Assembly: GCF_003369915.1 (NCBI RefSeq)
Contig: NW_022881603.1
Coordinates: 37,471,124 to 37,535,123 of the forward strand
Reading direction: 5' to 3'
DNA: 64,000 nucleotides
DNA from: Drosophila miranda
Taxonomy: Eukaryota; Arthropoda; Insecta; Diptera; Drosophilidae
This document shows positions 11,348 through 20,593 of the stretch, piece after piece. The notes under the pieces were generated by a model. That model saw only the letters and a list, made by a program, of their open reading frames with translations, was not told the DNA's origin and did no database searches. Within the stretch, counting starts at the first letter, position 1; each line of letters begins with the position of its first letter. A program made the translations under genes and the position numbers.

Positions 11348-11929
11348 TTCAAGCTCAAGTCGTTCTTACCGTGGACAACCGCACTGATTCGGTGCCGAAA
11401 TGAAACTAAATGCCTTTTCACACCTGGTTTTTAAAAATATATACAATGCATGCGAATATGTAATAATGTTTGTACATTTTCGAGAGTAGAAGTTGAATAA
11501 GATGCTGAGCCCGCCCCACTCGTACTTTGAATTCATTAAGTGCTCCGGGCGGCAGCAGAAAGTGCCGGGAGCTGGGGCAATTTACATATTTAGAGCAACT
11601 TTTACAAACAAGCTATATTTTGGCGGTGCACAGTCTGAAAGATTTATAAACTATGCGTAAATTAATTGCTCCCTACCCCCCAAGGCGTGCAGAGGTGAGA
11701 CCGATAATAGATACCTGAAGGCAATGCTAAACAATCTTTGCATGAATTAAAACGGTCCATAATTTGAACATTTCACCCACTGGCGCCATCTGGCGGGTTG
11801 TCCACACTGCGAAAATTTGGTATTGCTATCTTGGAGGATCTGGTCACTTTAAAAAGCAGGCTGATTACAACCGATAGAGAGGGGGTAATTTAATTTTTTT
11901 TAACAATTTAGCCACAAAATTCACTCAAA
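11348..11929. promoter_or_regulatory. Shared divergent promoter region of NADK and Roe1
   Basis: Only 582 bp separate the distal NADK start (minus) and the Roe1 start (plus), so both promoters must lie here. A partial match to the fly housekeeping element Motif 1 (TGGTCAC) occurs near 11841, about 90 bp upstream of the Roe1 ATG. Assignment is by position. Confidence 0.45.
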
Positions 11930-12767
11930 ATGGCATCGAAAGCCGGAGTATCCCTGCTAGTTTTTGGCCGCAGCTTGAGCCAGCTCAAAGCCGTAGTCAG
12001 TGCACGCAATTCAAGGTAAGTTTGCCGCATTCTTCCTCTTTTCTGTGACGTAATGAACGCACGTTCGTCTGCAACAACATCTTATCGCAATTTGTCCGGA
12101 TTCTATAGTTTCTTGCGTCAGGCCACCACAGCCCTGGTAAATGGACGCCCCTACAGCACTGAGAAGCAGCCGGAGGAAGCCGCTGCATCTGCCGCTGGAG
12201 CGGAACAAAAGGCCGTCTCACCGGACGTTGATCGTCTCACGAAAGAGCTGGCCGACTCCAAGGAGCAGAAATCGGAACTGATGGACAAGTATAAGCGCGC
12301 CCTGGCTGAGAGCGAGAACATGCGTACGCGTCTGAACAAACAGATCAGTGATGCAAAGATCTTCGGCATCCAGAGCTTCTGCAAGGATCTGCTGGAGGTC
12401 GCCGACACACTCGGCCACGCCACACAGGCAGTGCCTAAGGACAAGGTATGACGTTTGCCCCATGGGATAGTGAAGTAATCGAGTCTAACCTGCGCCTCCT
12501 TTACAGCTGAGTGACAATGCTGATCTGAAGAGCCTGTACGAGGGTCTCACCATGACTCGCGCCTCATTGCTGCAGGTGTTTAAGCGTCACGGTCTGGAAG
12601 CTGTGGACCCACTCAACCAGAAGTTCGATCCCAATCTGCACGAGGCTCTGTTCCAGAAGGAGGACAAAACCGTTGAGGCCAACACCGTGGTGGAGGTTAC
12701 CAAATTGGGCTACAAGCTACACGAGCGTTGCATACGCCCTGCCCTAGTGGGTGTATCGAAGTGTTGA
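11930..12767 (+). CDS. Roe1: Mitochondrial GrpE, Hsp70 nucleotide-exchange factor Roe1
   Basis: GrpE exchanges ADP for ATP on mitochondrial Hsp70 during protein import and folding. Coding exons 11930-12015, 12109-12445 and 12507-12767 join in phase through 93- and 61-bp GT-AG introns and give 227 residues, close to the usual fly length. The N terminus (MASKAGVSLLVFGRSLSQL) and the following RQATTALVNGRPYS stretch look like a mitochondrial presequence. A charged coiled-coil (residues about 60-110; DRLTKELADSKEQK, YKRALAESENMRTRL) is the GrpE dimerisation helix. The C-terminal part has FDPNLHEALFQ and ANTVVEVTKLGYKLHERCIRPALVGVSK, which is the GrpE signature and beta domain. No lesion is seen. 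The gene is head-to-head with NADK. Confidence 0.95.
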
Positions 12768-13084
12768 TAGCTGTGCCCACCTCAGGGCATGCAAAGTTTC
12801 GCCGACCCATGTCCATATTTTGTGTGTCCCCCGCCCCCGAGCAAGAAACGTTTACATAGTCTACACAAGAGAAGTCTCCATTGTTTGCAATTTGTTTTAT
12901 CCTGCAAAATTCCCGTACGTAAACCCTATGTAAATACAAATGATCCAAAATGCATGCGGATCGGATCGCTTGCGAATTTAAAATTCCTCTTAGTTGCTAA
13001 GTGATCGATGACTAGCCTCAATTGCTACAGATTTTTTCCACACGCGTAGCCATCGAGTGTTCCACTTTAAGGTTTAATTACGAT

Positions 13085-13090
13085 AATAAA
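13085..13090 (+). terminator. Roe1 polyadenylation signal
   Basis: AATAAA lies 318 bp after the Roe1 stop, followed by a T/G-rich stretch. It is the first canonical signal downstream. Confidence 0.6.
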
Positions 13091-13472
13091 AACATGTTTT
13101 AGTTGAAAGAGTTCCGAGATTTTCTGGATACCGGGTGTCCATATGTATTCTTTTTTCCTTCGGTTTTTTTAGATTTTCTCAAACTCCCTCAGAAACCCAA
13201 AACGAACCCTTCTTAAAAACAATTTCTTTTGTAAATACTGCAGGTAGGACAAGAGCAAACGCATTCCTTCGCGTCGCGTAGGTGGAAAATTCAATGGAAA
13301 TCTGAGATTTTCTATGGCACAGCAGGTAGATTCAGCACGTTCTCGAGAATTCATGGAAACCCTCGAAGCGACTTCCATGAAACCAGATCGGTTTGATGGT
13401 TCAAAAGTCTATTTCGAAATGTCTGATGAGCTGATCTGTGTTAGTTGTCCTTTAACTTTTGAAGTGAGCAGA

Positions 13473-14486
13473 ATGTTTGGTCTGCTGGTGCGTTTCCTCT
13501 GGCCTCTGGCTCTGCTCCAATGCATCAATACCCGAGTGACCCTGATGCCAAAGTTCAACGGCCAGGATAGTGCAGTCATAGTGGATGCGGAACGAAAGGT
13601 GCCTTCGAAACTAGACTCAAAGCTGCAGAATGCTTTGTACTACAATTTCCCCGTCTACAAGCTGATAAAGCCAGGCGTACAAACGACCACAACTACAACG
13701 GCTGCCCCTGTCCCAACTAACTCAGAGTACCCAAGTGATTTGATCGAGATTGCCCAATCGAAGCTGGGCCTGAAGGTGCTGCCGAGCATAAGCGAGCTTG
13801 GACAGTTAATTGGGACCCGCAGCAATAGTGAAACTATCGATTACGTCCGTTCGCTGACCTCCAATGAACAGGGTATAGCCTTAATGAAAGATTATCTGGA
13901 GACGCTGGACTATGAGCTGTCAGAAGATGTGCCGGATAGCATCGACGATGGTGACGACGCTAGCGATGATGACAATACCATGGACAATGCAGATGTCGAA
14001 GCGGACTTTGACGAGCGCCCACGACTGGAGACGACGAGTAGGTCCACCATAACCACCAAAAAACCCGAGATGCATGGAAGCCTTCTTCAACGTTTCGGCG
14101 ACTTTATGAAGCAGTACAGCCTATGGTCGGAGACCACCACGACTGCAGCTCCAGCCACTAGGAAGCCCATGCCTTCGGCCGTCTCGTTCAAGTCCGTCTC
14201 CAGGCGCGGCCCGCATGCGTCCTCTTCTCGTGCGTCAGCCTCTACCCTATCACTATCCCATTCCACTGCGACCTGTGATGATCCCAGCGAAGCCAACTCA
14301 AGTGCCCAGCACGACGGCGGCACCCAGGCCAAATAAGGTAATAAGGCCAAATGGCGAACATCTCCCCCCAGGTACTAGATCGCTTCCTGCAGCAACAGCC
14401 CCAACTGGCGGAGCTGGCCAAGCGGGTGAGCACCCCTGTCCATCAGTCAGGACCAGACGCGAGCAATGGACTCTCAGGCTATTTAA
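13473..14486 (+). pseudogene. Secreted Thr/Pro-rich protein gene with frameshifts
   Basis: The start ATG 13473 is preferred because it opens a signal peptide (MFGLLVRFLWPLALLQC) although the frame is open from 13314. A conserved-looking extracellular region follows (LPSISELGQLIGTRS, IDYVRSLTSNEQGIALMKDYLE, acidic cluster, TTTTTTAAP linkers). Coding character leaves this frame near 14205-14215 and continues in the next frame (RPLLVRQPLPYHYPIPLRPV, TAAPRPNKVIRP), then shifts again near 14345 into MANISPQVLDRFLQQQPQLA. A third shift may be needed to reach the TAA at 14484 before the AATAAA at 14503-14508. No intron fits: the second junction would need one of about 36 bp. The protein family is not recognised. 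Either the gene is decaying or the assembly has indels. Confidence 0.65.
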
Positions 14487-14502
14487 GGCTATCATTAAAG
14501 CA

Positions 14503-14508
14503 AATAAA
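14503..14508 (+). terminator. Polyadenylation signal of the secreted-protein gene
   Basis: AATAAA just after the last coding-like sequence suggests that translation normally ends shortly before this point. Confidence 0.5.
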
Positions 14509-14931
14509 AGTCGTCTGTATAGAATCGTACATAACCAAAGTTTGGGCAGTCATGTTGTGGCTAACACCTCAAAATGCAAAAGTCTGAGTCATTTGGAACC
14601 AATACATTATTAAATGCTGCCTACTATTATCTGGCGCTGCGTGCATAACTGCGGCCGACGTGTGGATCAGGCCACCGATTAATGTTTGAGCGCCATGCGG
14701 TCTGGGTTGCATAAATCATTCATGTCTGACAATTTAATTTAAGTGCACAGCCACGGGTTAGCTGAGCACTTTGGTAATTTTGTCGTTTTGTTTTCTCTTT
14801 GTCCTTTAAAATAGCACTCGCTAGCTCTGGGTTTGAGCAAACGAGCGTGCATAGGAGAGCACGTGTTTCTTTATAAAATCTATACAATGTTTAAACGACG
14901 AAAATAAAAAAGAACCAAGCGCAGCCGCTTT
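14509..14931. other. Intergenic, nothing recognised
   Basis: Short AT-rich DNA with no open frames or repeat structure that I can see. Confidence 0.5.
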
Positions 14932-15804
14932 TAGTGATGTAAGAAAACATCGAGGCATCGAGCATCGATGTTTTTCTGCCGATGTTTACTGATATTTTCC
15001 GATGTTTTTGCTGAAACCGATGTTCAGTGATGCATCGATGTTTTGCAAAACATCGGTAGCTTAATTTCATATCATTGCGTATTTGTCTTTTGTAAGCAGC
15101 AACACAGCAATGCCAAAGTAAGTAAACATATTTGACTTAAAATGAATCAAATTTACTATAGATGGTATACATTTGTTTAAATATGAAACTGCGAACGCCG
15201 TTAACATCATTCGAAGGCAACCCGTTGTGTGTTTGGGAAGGGTACTGTTCAGTCACAGACATATACCTTATTAATATTACAGAATAGACAGTACAATCTC
15301 ATACACAAATACTCATAAATACAATTGTCCATGTCACTTCATGTCAATGAATATGACGACACGAAAATTACCTTAGCAACTAAGAATAGACAATTGCACT
15401 TGTAAACTCGAACCCACCAAAAAGGGTGAAGCAATAAACTACTATTTACTCTATTGCTGCCAAGTAATGAAATGAAATGTAACCACCGCACAGAGTAAGT
15501 GAACCCTATCTAGGATACCCACTCCGCAGTCCAACTGGTTCAAGTTCTAGTTGCGATGACCAAACTGTAGACGGTTTATGTACCGAATACAACCCAGCTT
15601 CCGACAACACAATTTTTTAGTTTTAAGATTTTTTGTATAATAATAATGCAATAATAATAATATAATCAAATAGTAAAGTTTTCAAACATCGATACATCGA
15701 TGCATCGAAGAATAAATCCGATGTATCAATCCAACATCGATGTTTGATTTTGATAACATCGATGGACATCGACATCGATGTTTTTATTCAAATTTACATC
15801 ACTA
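14932..15804. mobile_element. hAT-like inverted-repeat element (non-autonomous)
   Basis: The ends are perfect 11-bp inverted repeats: TAGTGATGTAA at 14932 and TTACATCACTA at 15794-15804. Both subterminal regions (14944-15060 and 15690-15785) are packed with CATCGATG and GATGTTTT motifs in opposite orientation, so the element could fold back. The TIR start fits the hAT pattern (YARNG). The interior has no transposase frame. An 8-bp target duplication is not clear, so class assignment is tentative. Confidence 0.6.
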
Positions 15805-15839
15805 GTTTTAAATTAGGGCTGCAGCGCAGTGCGACCAGA

Positions 15840-16486
15840 CCGGTCTTACCAATCAAATACCGGCTGACCCTCAGAAATATACCGTATAATTTAAAAAATA
15901 TACCGTAAATATGCTGACGAATTCAAGTTATTTTATACATATTCCTCGATTTTGATATTCCATTGAATATTACTAGCTAGATAGAACATTTTGCATTGCC
16001 CACATAGTCTTATACGATTTATGAATCAATTTTTTACTTAACTGGCTTATTCGAAATACTTGCTTTTATTGGTTCTTGAAAAAAAGGTTTTAGCAAAAGG
16101 GGTCAAACAAAAAAAGGTTTTAGCGAAATAGGTCAAAACAAAAAAATGAAAAAGGATAGTCGTTCATATTGCTCAATTTATGCATTCCGTGGAATAATTC
16201 TGGCTAACTAAAATTCTTAGATCTGCAACATAATTTTAGGCCGTTGATGAATAAATTGTCTTCACGATTGGGTAGTTTTTAGTCCTTGCTTTTATTGTAT
16301 TTTGACTAAAACAAGGCTTAAACAAAATAGTTAAAAAAAAAAAAAACAGTCGCTATGTTACGTGTAAGCCCTAGTCTAGGCCTTTGTATACCCTATTTTG
16401 TTAATTTTATATGAAAGTATATATATGATATGAAGATAAAACGTAACTAATAAAGAGCTTTTCTCAAAATGACATTTATTAGACAT
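15840..16486. repeat. Tandem array unit, left part (split by LTR element)
   Basis: Sequence such as GACGAATTCAAGTT, TCGATTTTGATATTCC, TGGCTTATTC and ACCCTATTTTGTTAATTTTATAT matches the units at 24836-26340. The final bases, up to ACAT at 16483-16486, are contiguous in the repeat with ATTCATGTATATG after the element at 24836, which shows the LTR element jumped into one unit. Confidence 0.75.
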
Positions 16487-17830
16487 TGTTGCATGCGAAG
16501 ATATCGATAGGCGAGACCCTAGAAGCGCTGAGAGGAAGGTATTTTTTTTGAACAGGGTGGCAGGGCCAAAATTTAAGGGGAAAGGTTAGCGAAGAGTGGC
16601 CACCTGGTCCTGGAGAGTTAGAGTTCCGCGCGCTCTCCGGAGCCGTTGTGAGAGGTTTTCCGATCTCATCCCATAACGGAGTCCCGAAGCCAACTCACCC
16701 ACACCCAAAAGAAAAGAGAGCCGACAGCAGCCCGAATCAGGCCATGCCCTTGAACCTAGTTCAAGGGCGATAGAACAGAGAGCGATGGGGATCGGCAGCC
16801 GGGAGCATTAAACAAAACAGCCAAGAGGGGGTTCAGAAAAAAAAGTTCCCGCAACGGAGGAGCATGCGCGCCGGACCTAGTGACTTAGCGATTTTTTTTG
16901 TTCTGAAAGAAAAAGTGAGTGGGATGAGGATGGAGTAGTGGCCATCACCCTGCAAAAAAATGAATAAAAGATAAATAAATGTGATTCCAGGGGATCCAGA
17001 TCAGGGAAAGACCAGGAACCAGGACCAGGAAGCATAAGAGTGAGTCCGCTCCAAGGGGGGAGTAAAGAAACCCCAAATTTATTTTTTTGTTGGCCGTAGG
17101 GAATAGGTCACAGCTCCGCCACCCTGGCCTGTTGTTCCTGCTGGTCTCGAAGGATCAGACCTGGCCACGTAGTGCGGGACCCTCGCCCACTTAGGGAGAA
17201 GAAAAAAAAGCACATCAACTTATTTACTCCCATTAATTATTTTTGTTAGACGTCTCTAGTTATAAGTATATGTAATTTAAGTCCGTCCATATTTATTATA
17301 TATATGTAACCTATTTATTTATATTTATTATATTATTTATTCCTATTAATCTAATTATTTATTAACCGCCAGTAGTACTAAGATGAGGGGGGGATGAATA
17401 GGCAGGCCTAGTTTAGAAATGATATCGTGTGAAAATAGGAAATGAAGTGAAGATTATAACGAAGAAATGAATTGTTAAGCGTTTCGTATGGGGGAAGAGG
17501 AGCCACAGCAACGAGAGGGTAAGGCTTTTGCCAATGGCAGGGAGATCCGGAACGTGTGATTCAGATCTCAGGTAGGGTGGGTGCGTCGGGGGTAAAACAT
17601 CGACACCTCGACCTGGTCCAAGTCTGTGTTGAGGGAAGACTGTAATGTTGTTTGTCGAGTAGAGTCCGTTTTTTTTCAGTTTTTTTTTTTGTCGGTTATT
17701 TTTGTGGTTTCATTTTGTTCGAGATGTCCAATCAGTTGGTTGTTGTGCGACCTGAGGGCTTGGGAAGTATCCAGCCCTGGGATGACTGGCTAGCCGGCCT
17801 TGCCCCAAAGAAAAACAAAGGTTCGTAACA
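16487..17830 (+). repeat. 5' LTR
   Basis: It starts TGTTGCATGCG after host ACAT and ends GTTCGTAACA. Partner of 23488-24831. Confidence 0.95.
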
Positions 17831-17834
17831 ATAA

Positions 17835-17852
17835 TGGCGCCCAATCTGAGAC
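17835..17852 (+). other. Primer-binding site
   Basis: TGGCGCCCAATCTGAG lies four bases after the 5' LTR. The TGGCGCCCA core is complementary to the 3' end of tRNA-Lys, the primer used by gypsy-type elements. Confidence 0.7.
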
Positions 17853-18762
17853 AGGGAAGTGGACTCGCAGTCCTGGCTCGACCATCAAAGAGGGAGAGTA
17901 CGGATGCGAATCATACGGACGTCGAAGAAATTATAAATATCCAGCAGAGAAGATAGATCTCGAGTGGTATTCTGCAATCTGGGGTCCATCGGTGTTCCGG
18001 TGGCCTGTGAGGGACTCGACGAGTTGGCTCACAGAAGCACGGCGCGGAGGGACCTGAGGATGCAAGAAAAAAATCCACAAAGTAAATAGTTTTTTTTGAT
18101 GTTGGATGTTTCGGCACTTATCTGACAACGGGAAGCAGGCAATCTCAAGAGGGGATTTGGTTTGGCACTGGCAGAGGAGAATCCAAAAGCCAGTTAGCAA
18201 CCGGCCCGGTGCCTGGTGTGCAAAAGGAGAACCTGAAGAAAAAGAAATACCCGAAGTTAGGAATGGTCAGAAAGATTTCTGTTTTTCGCTTCCCCTGCTT
18301 ACCGCTGGATGGAGTCGGGAGAGTAGATTCTCAAGGAGATTTTTTGTTCTGAGTGGCCCGTGGGGACAGATGTCGGCCACGCGTTGCACTCGGAGCAGCT
18401 ACAACATCCCGCAACGAACATTCAGTAGGGAAGTAGGCGGAAACAGCGACTGTAGGGAAGTGAGCGCCCTTGACTCTTAATCTTTCAAGGAAGATAAGAT
18501 CAGTCAACAGCGCTCGCCAAATTTTAGACGTTGGACAGGAAAAGACGTAGAACACCATGTGCAGAGTTGGCCCTAGTAGTAGTTGTGGTTCCTTTCCCCC
18601 TTATTAGTGTTTTTGCCGTATTAAACGTTTTTGTGCTGAAGATCAGTGAGTTGGCGTTATAGGTAGTGTTTATGCGATTGTTCTGAAAGAAGAGTAGATA
18701 ATTAATTGTATTGAATAAAAAGATAAGTAGGATAGTTCGAGGTAGGGAAATACAGGGCTAGG
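17853..18762 (+). other. Leader between primer site and gag
   Basis: About 0.9 kb of mixed sequence with two unconvincing small ORFs (17800-18057, 18106-18480) that overlap LTR or leader. Probably untranslated leader and packaging sequence. Confidence 0.5.
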
Positions 18763-20082
18763 TTGATGAGCGCGTACAACTTGCGGTCTAAGCAGAAAAT
18801 GACTCGCAGGACTCCTCCACCAGGTAACCTCCAAGGACAGATGCAAGGCGGGGACACACAGGGCGCTGAGGGGCGTGAAGACGACAGCTGGAATTTGCCA
18901 GGCCAATCGAACGCACTGCCCTCCGAGATTCTCTCAGGAGTAAATGTCGCCATAGCGCAAGCACAGGAGACGTGGAGAGGCAGCATGGCAGATACTCTGA
19001 GTAGGACGTTGCAGGAGGAGATCCGTCGCGGCTTTATGGAGCTGATGGGGGCCATAACAGAGGTGATGGCGCCTCTTCGCCAGAACGTGGAATTGATCCA
19101 AGATCTGAGATTGGAAAGAGACCAGGGTGAAAACAACGATAATAATAATGGCGATCAGCAGCCTCTAGCTCACCTCAGGCAGAAGCCGAACACAGGGACC
19201 ATGCCCAAAAGACCCAAGGACGATGACGCATGGAATTCACAGTCGCCTCCAAGGAAGCCGGCGAGGTTGAGCCAGAACTGGCGCCGAGGAATAGCCGATG
19301 CGGACCTGGATCCAGGTGCTGGAAGGCAGAGACGGGAGACATCAGGAGACGGCGGAGGTCCAACAGATCTGCCACCATATGAAAGGAGAGATGATTGGAG
19401 AGGAGCGAGATGGGGGCGCGTCGACAAATGGGAAATCCACTTCGACGGAGATGGAGATCCAAATAAGATGACGGTGCAGGACTTCGTGTTCAGGGTCGAG
19501 TTCCTCCGTAGGCAGAACCGACGGTCGTGGGACGAGGTCCTTGACAACTTTCACCCTCTCGTCAAAGGACAAGCGGCGGAGTGGTATTGGCAATTTGTCC
19601 GAGAACGGCCTCCGGAAGGATGGGAGGATTTGAAGGACGAGTTGGTGTCCCGGTTCCGAGCAGTGGGCGGCGAGTTCGAGCGGCTACGCACCTTGCATGA
19701 GCGAAGGCAACAATCTGGCGAATCTGTGGAAGAATATTTTAGAGCGATGCGCAGACTGGCGGCTAGACTCACCACACCTTTGGTTGAGTCCGAAATGGGG
19801 CGAGTCTTGAAGAAGGGGCTCGATGATGAGATCGCCCGCTACGTTTACGCGATCCGAGTCCGGAACGTGGAGCAGCTGAGGGAAGAGTGCCTGGAAGTGG
19901 AGTACCACTTTCGCGGACGCGAGCAGAAGTCGACGTTCCGTCCTGTGCCGAAATTCCAATCAGCCGGGAAGCGAGTGGAGGAGCTAGAGCCGGAAACGGA
20001 GTTTCTGGATGAAGACGGAGCAAGGATGGTGGAAGAAACTCACCTGGCGAACAAACCCAGGCTGTGTTGCTGGAATCTTTGA
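18763..20082 (+). CDS. gag: Gag polyprotein of the Ty3/gypsy element
   Basis: The 439-residue frame starts MSAYNLRSKQKMTRRTPPPG. Residues about 60-130 form an amphipathic region; residues about 225-395 are a Ty3-type capsid (WEIHFDGDGDPNKMTVQDF, ending near YVYAIRVRNVEQLREECLEVE). The expected CCHC zinc knuckle is not complete: the frame ends in CCWNL and a TGA at 20080-20082, right where a knuckle would begin. The protease frame overlaps the end in the +1 register. Nucleocapsid function is probably lost in this copy. Confidence 0.88.
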   Translation: MMSAYNLRSKQKMTRRTPPPGNLQGQMQGGDTQGAEGREDDSWNLPGQSNALPSEILSGVNVAIAQAQETWRGSMADTLSRTLQEEIRRGFMELMGAITEVMAPLRQNVELIQDLRLERDQGENNDNNNGDQQPLAHLRQKPNTGTMPKRPKDDDAWNSQSPPRKPARLSQNWRRGIADADLDPGAGRQRRETSGDGGGPTDLPPYERRDDWRGARWGRVDKWEIHFDGDGDPNKMTVQDFVFRVEFLRRQNRRSWDEVLDNFHPLVKGQAAEWYWQFVRERPPEGWEDLKDELVSRFRAVGGEFERLRTLHERRQQSGESVEEYFRAMRRLAARLTTPLVESEMGRVLKKGLDDEIARYVYAIRVRNVEQLREECLEVEYHFRGREQKSTFRPVPKFQSAGKRVEELEPETEFLDEDGARMVEETHLANKPRLCCWNL

Positions 20083-20593
20083 TGACAGGCAGCTGGAGGG
20101 GATGCGCGGTGTCAGTCGTAGACTACAAAAGGCCCGTTCCAGATTTAAGGAAAGGCGACAGACTCGCAAAGAGGTGGCCGAGGCAGTCAGACGAGGAGCA
20201 GGACGCGATCCCAGAGTGTTTGCCGAAGTGCAGATAAGAGGACATCGGATTGCTGGACTCCTAGATACTGGGGCATCCGTTAGTGTCTTAGGAAAGGGCA
20301 GCCGTGAACTCCTTGCCGACCTTGAGGTGGAAATGGACAATTATGTCTCGATCATCAAGACAGCCTCTGGAGAAGACAGGTCCATAATCGGCAAAACCAA
20401 ACTCTGCGTAAGATATAACGGAATGAACAAAGAGATCTTGTTTTACGTATGCCCGTACCTAGAGCAAGCCATGTACTTGGGCATAGATTTCTGGAGATCC
20501 TTCGCGCTGGCTCCCACAGTCCTCGGAGAAGAGTCCAGTAGATCCAGCGAGGTCCAAGTAGGCGAGATCCAAATGTCACAAATCAGCCAGTAA
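20009..20593 (+). CDS. pol: Protease domain of pol (stops before RT)
   Basis: The frame overlaps the end of gag in another register and carries the retropepsin active site LLDTGASVSVLG (about residues 81-92), followed by LGIDFW, a typical late protease strand. A single TAA at 20591-20593 separates it from the reverse-transcriptase frame, which continues in exactly the same register. Whether the stop is a mutation or a programmed readthrough site cannot be told from one copy. Confidence 0.85.
   Translation: MKTEQGWWKKLTWRTNPGCVAGIFDDRQLEGMRGVSRRLQKARSRFKERRQTRKEVAEAVRRGAGRDPRVFAEVQIRGHRIAGLLDTGASVSVLGKGSRELLADLEVEMDNYVSIIKTASGEDRSIIGKTKLCVRYNGMNKEILFYVCPYLEQAMYLGIDFWRSFALAPTVLGEESSRSSEVQVGEIQMSQISQ

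Noticed and set aside
14336..14370. A possible intron explaining the second frameshift of the secreted-protein gene (GTAATAAGG...CCCCCAG)
   Set aside because: It would be about 36 bp, shorter than functional fly introns, and would not explain the first shift.
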